Below, piece after piece: positions 15,320 to 17,867 of a stretch of DNA of 17,867 nucleotides. This DNA is from Ignavibacteria bacterium UBA2333. Lineage in GTDB: Bacteria; Bacteroidota; Ignavibacteria; Kapaibacteriales; Kapaibacteriaceae. The stretch lies in the NCBI GenBank assembly GCA_002344895.1, contig DDUR01000002.1:1-17867 (forward strand), written 5' to 3'. Both the position numbers and the translations under genes were made by a program. The notes under the pieces are model-generated. The model did no database searches. It saw nothing but the letters and a program-made list of their open reading frames with translations, and was not told the origin of the DNA. Numbering within the stretch: the stretch's first letter is position 1; each line of letters begins with the position of its first letter.

Positions 15320-16509
15320 ACACTCCACATTCGAAGAACATCAATACATCGATTGTTATCGACATTCTTCGTCGGTATATGATGTTGATCCTGGCTGTGG
15401 AGACGATGACAGGAATAATCCTCGCCTTTGTATTCGTACCTGACTATTCTCCGGCTATCGTTTCAACGCAGATTGATTCCAGCGGACGCTCGTACGCCGC
15501 GTACGGAGCAGTAGCAGATGTGCGCGGTCCAGTAACCTACGCCTACGGAACAGCTGCTGATGGCAGTGCACTTATGATTGACACGGTGCGGCACGTAGCC
15601 GGACGAATGCTGATTCCGCTGGATCAACTGCCGAATCTTCGTCAGCAAAACATCGATACTCACTCGAGCACTTCGAATGGTGTTAACGCCGACAATATCA
15701 GTGTTGTACGGCATCAGTATGGAGACAGGGTGGGACAGCCAATTGTACCAAGTGTTGCATCGGTAAGCCTTGAAGTGCACCTGGCCGATACGACTCTTGG
15801 CACGTCGGTGCGTCGTCTTCACTTTGCATTGACGTCTCTGCTTGTTGGTGCCAGCATGTTTCTGATTGTGCTGCTTGCACTTCAATCTGTTTCGATACCG
15901 TTTGCACAGTGGGCTCCGGCCGTTGCTGCAGTGCCAGTTATACTCCTTGCTGCCTGGAGTGGCAGATTGTTACCGGACGATCTCTACGCTCAGGCGTCGC
16001 GCAACATTGTCACATCCGAGCTTGGTAACATCCCATTTGGGACAATGTTTTCCGCTCTGTTCGGATTGGACACTCTTGTCCCAAGTCCGATTCGTACCTA
16101 TACAATGCACTGTCTTGTACTTCCAGCGGTGATTTGGTGCTTAAACCGGCAATCATGGAAGACGCTGGGGCACGGTAGTAAACGCTGGTTGATGTCTGCT
16201 GGACTGTTTGTGGTAACAACGACGTTCATCGTTGCTGTAGCACCGATGTCGATTGATCCGGACGCGACTCTTTTTCGCGATGCCGTACAGCCACAGACAA
16301 TGTCCCACGATGTTCTTCCATGGTGGATCGTTCGTCCAGCCTCGACGTGGTCCGACGTCCTCGGCGCTGATCTTGTCGGATACCTCGGCGTAGCGTCATT
16401 CCTCGCCGTTGTCACCATACCCCTTTGGCGAAGCCGGGCCCCTTACCGCCTTCCACTCCTGCTGATTGGCGCTCTCACAGGTATCTACATCGTCGGAATC
16501 GTTCTCTAG
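15316..16509 (+). CDS. petB: Highly divergent fused cytochrome b6/subunit IV-like membrane protein lacking heme bH ligands
   Basis: The protein has 397 residues with seven probable helices (about 21-41, 169-190, 198-213, 262-277, 291-310, 351-371, 377-397), matching b6 (A-D) plus subunit IV (E-G). Helix A has TGIILAFVFVPD...A..S (32-50), like b6 TGI.LA..Y.PD...A..S. Helix B has the D..xG162xxxR166xxH169 pattern that places the first bL histidine. IVT.....IP.G (231-242) and R260-T-Y-T-M-H265-x4-P270 match the region before and in helix D. The second histidine of each pair is absent: H169+14 is L183 and H265+15 is S280. PEWY is replaced by P335-W-W-I, although P341 and G355 keep the subunit IV spacing. 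About 100 extra residues lie in the A-B loop. It overlaps the Rieske gene by ATGA. The reading frame is intact, so a pseudogene is unlikely. Confidence 0.82.
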   Translation: MNTPHSKNINTSIVIDILRRYMMLILAVETMTGIILAFVFVPDYSPAIVSTQIDSSGRSYAAYGAVADVRGPVTYAYGTAADGSALMIDTVRHVAGRMLIPLDQLPNLRQQNIDTHSSTSNGVNADNISVVRHQYGDRVGQPIVPSVASVSLEVHLADTTLGTSVRRLHFALTSLLVGASMFLIVLLALQSVSIPFAQWAPAVAAVPVILLAAWSGRLLPDDLYAQASRNIVTSELGNIPFGTMFSALFGLDTLVPSPIRTYTMHCLVLPAVIWCLNRQSWKTLGHGSKRWLMSAGLFVVTTTFIVAVAPMSIDPDATLFRDAVQPQTMSHDVLPWWIVRPASTWSDVLGADLVGYLGVASFLAVVTIPLWRSRAPYRLPLLLIGALTGIYIVGIVL

Positions 16510-16570
16510 TGCCGATTCGGTAATTTCGGGGCCATTTCCCCTCACCAACAAATCGAAGACAGAGGAACCC

Positions 16571-17677
16571 ATGCTCATCGGCGTGCCGAAAGAGATTAAG
16601 AACAACGAAAAGCGTGTAGCCCTTACACCGGGTGGCGCAGAAACTCTTGTAGCTCATGGCCACAGCATCGTCGTGGAAACCAATGCCGGCGTTGGCAGCG
16701 GATTTTCTGATGACATGTACATCAAGGCTGGAGCAAAGATCCTTGGCACAGCTGCTGAGGTCTATGGAACTGCAGACATGATCATGAAGGTGAAGGAGCC
16801 GATCGCTCCTGAGTATCCCTTGATCCGTAAGGGACAAACCCTGTTCACGTACTTCCACTTTGCTGCTTCCCGTGAACTCACGGAGGCAATGGTTGCAAGT
16901 GGGTCCACATGTATTGCCTACGAAACAGTTCAAAAGGCCGATGGATCCCTTCCGCTTCTTATCCCGATGTCGGAAGTAGCTGGCCGTATGGCACCACAAG
17001 AGGGTGCTAAATATCTTGAGCATCCAATGGGTGGACGTGGCGTTCTTTTGGGTGGCGTACCAGGTACCAAACCCGCAAACGTTCTTGTCCTCGGTGGAGG
17101 AATTGTTGGCATTAATGCCGCAAAGATTGCTGCCGGTTTTGGTGCACACGTAACCATCTTCGATACCAACCTCTATCGTCTGCGCTACCTTGATGACGTT
17201 ATGCCAAAGAACGTTCAGACGCAGATGAGCACGTCGTCAAACATCCGTGCCGCACTGCCTGAAGCCGATCTTGTGATCGGTGGAGTTCTGATTCCAGGCG
17301 CAAAGGCACCATACCTCATTACACGTGACATGTTGTCGCTCATGAAGACGGGCTCCGTTATCGTTGACGTTGCCGTTGACCAGGGCGGATGTGTTGAGAC
17401 AACTCGTGCTACAACACACCAAGAACCAACGTACGTTGTTGATGGTGTTGTTCACTATTGCGTGGCAAACATGCCAGGCGCAGTGCCATACACATCAACA
17501 ATTGCATTAACGAATGCAACACTTCCGTATGCCGTTCAGCTCGCAAACCTTGGCTGGAAAAACGCTGTTAGGGCCAACGCTGAACTCGCCCCTGGAGTTA
17601 ATGTTGTTGATGGTAAAATTGTGTACGAAGCGGTCGCCGAAGCATTCGGAATGCCGTACACACCATTGGAAGTCTAA
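16571..17677 (+). CDS. ald: Alanine dehydrogenase
   Basis: The protein has 368 residues, the usual length for Ald (about 370). It catalyses L-alanine + NAD+ + H2O to and from pyruvate + NH4+ + NADH in the cytosol. The start MLIGVPKEIKNNEKRVALTP is the classic Ald N-terminus. Residues R15, K75, H96 and D270 match the substrate-binding and catalytic residues of Mycobacterium tuberculosis Ald at identical numbers. The Rossmann motif LGGGIVG lies at 174-180, within GGVPGTKPANVLVLGGGIVG, and the C-terminal ANMPGAVPYTSTIALTNATL is typical. ATG 16571 is preferred, with AGAGG just upstream; longer in-frame starts run back into the petB-like gene. It lies 61 bases after that gene, so co-transcription is possible but unproven. 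Confidence 0.97.
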   Translation: MLIGVPKEIKNNEKRVALTPGGAETLVAHGHSIVVETNAGVGSGFSDDMYIKAGAKILGTAAEVYGTADMIMKVKEPIAPEYPLIRKGQTLFTYFHFAASRELTEAMVASGSTCIAYETVQKADGSLPLLIPMSEVAGRMAPQEGAKYLEHPMGGRGVLLGGVPGTKPANVLVLGGGIVGINAAKIAAGFGAHVTIFDTNLYRLRYLDDVMPKNVQTQMSTSSNIRAALPEADLVIGGVLIPGAKAPYLITRDMLSLMKTGSVIVDVAVDQGGCVETTRATTHQEPTYVVDGVVHYCVANMPGAVPYTSTIALTNATLPYAVQLANLGWKNAVRANAELAPGVNVVDGKIVYEAVAEAFGMPYTPLEV

Positions 17678-17700
17678 CGGCTGACGCTGGCCTTGAACGG

Positions 17701-17737
17701 CTTCGCGGGGTGCTCGCTTCGCTTCGCGGGGTGAAGC
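17701..17737 (+). repeat. Direct repeat CTTCGCGGGGTG (two copies) with a small hairpin
   Basis: CTTCGCGGGGTG occurs at 17701-17712 and again at 17722-17733, a 21-base period. The second copy can also form GCTTC (17721-17725)/GAAGC (17733-17737) with a seven-base loop. It lies in the non-coding tail just beyond the ald stop codon. No function is evident. Confidence 0.6.
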
Positions 17738-17755
17738 TGGCTGATGCAGAATATA

Positions 17756-17804
17756 CTGGGCCACGCTGGGTTGCGTTTACGGACGCCTGCCCTGCGTGGC
17801 CCAG
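17756..17804 (+). terminator. Large hairpin downstream of ald (possible terminator or structured RNA)
   Basis: CTGGGCCACGC (17756-17766) and GCGTGGCCCAG (17794-17804) are perfect 11-base complements. Inside, after a T/T mismatch, GGG (17768-17770) pairs with CCC (17790-17792), and GCGT (17773-17776) pairs with ACGC (17783-17786) around a six-base loop. The whole forms one 49-base imperfect hairpin 78 bases beyond the ald stop. No U-tract follows, so it is not a canonical Rho-independent terminator. An RNA-end-protecting or REP-like element is an alternative. Confidence 0.55.
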
Positions 17805-17824
17805 ATGCGTTATGAGGGCCACCC

Positions 17825-17867
17825 CATCTGTCTCCCCACCTGTCTCCCCACCATTAACCCCATCTGT
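17825..17867. repeat. 12-bp tandem repeat, same family as the left-end array, inverted
   Basis: The units are CATCTGTCTCCC (17825-17836), CACCTGTCTCCC (17837-17848), the degenerate CACCATTAACCC (17849-17860) and the start of another, CATCTGT (17861-17867), all in 12-base register and cut by the window edge. The reverse complement, GGGAGACAGGTG, differs at one base from the left-end unit GGGAGGCAGGTG. Relative to the upstream gene (ald here, TPR at the left) both arrays have the same orientation. Confidence 0.9.

Noticed and set aside
15316..16509. Cytochrome b-like gene as a pseudogene
   Set aside because: The frame is uninterrupted, the helix layout and framework residues are preserved, and it is coupled to an intact Rieske gene. 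The losses are specific heme and quinol-site residues and not random decay.
16527..16545. GGGG-CCATTT-CCCC hairpin as a terminator between petB and ald
   Set aside because: Only a four-base stem and no T-run; a chance pairing cannot be excluded, so it is not called.
16475..17149. A 224-codon minus-strand open frame
   Set aside because: Antisense to ald, whose catalytic residues are all in place; the frame has no recognisable domain.

Overview
The window looks like chromosome from a Gram-negative member of the Bacteroidota/Chlorobiota (FCB) group, most like an Ignavibacteria/Kapabacteria-type lineage. This placement is inference. It rests on two large exported proteins with CHU_C-like Ig repeats and at least one type IX secretion (T9SS) C-terminal sorting domain, on TAnnTTTG-type promoter candidates, on a class II photolyase, and on a Rieske-then-cytochrome-b gene order like the petCB unit of green sulfur bacteria. 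There is no phage, IS element or CRISPR array. Gene density is high and no gene-free stretch exceeds about 200 bases.

Layout: (1) 1-60, a 12-bp tandem repeat. (2) 75-2745, minus strand: a 12-unit TPR protein and an RlmI-type 23S rRNA cytosine methyltransferase. (3) 2806-8198, plus strand: two tandem paralogous secreted propeller/PKD/Ig proteins. (4) 8237-14670, minus strand: a DegT-family sugar aminotransferase, then a tightly packed run of LiaF-like membrane protein, class II photolyase, exported protein, EamA transporter and GmhA heptose isomerase, followed by tRNA-Thr(UGU) and a small outer-membrane-type protein. (5) 14870-17677, plus strand: a Rieske protein overlapping a very divergent fused cytochrome b6/subunit IV, then alanine dehydrogenase. 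(6) 17678-17867: a structured non-coding tail with a large hairpin and the same 12-bp repeat family as the left end, inverted.

The most unusual content is the Rieske/cytochrome b pair. The cytochrome b keeps the framework (TGI..A...PD, GxxxRxxH, the R.Y..H region, a seven-helix b6+IV layout) and both histidines expected to bind heme bL. Both heme bH histidines are missing, PEWY has become PWWI, and there is an insert of about 100 residues in the A-B loop. Its Rieske partner keeps all cluster and disulfide residues but lacks the Ser and Tyr that raise the cluster potential. This suggests a cytochrome bc-like complex that cannot run a normal Q cycle. Secondary points are the paired 12-bp repeats downstream of genes at both ends, a strong hairpin inside the start of the photolyase message, and an inverted repeat in the divergent degT/petC control region.
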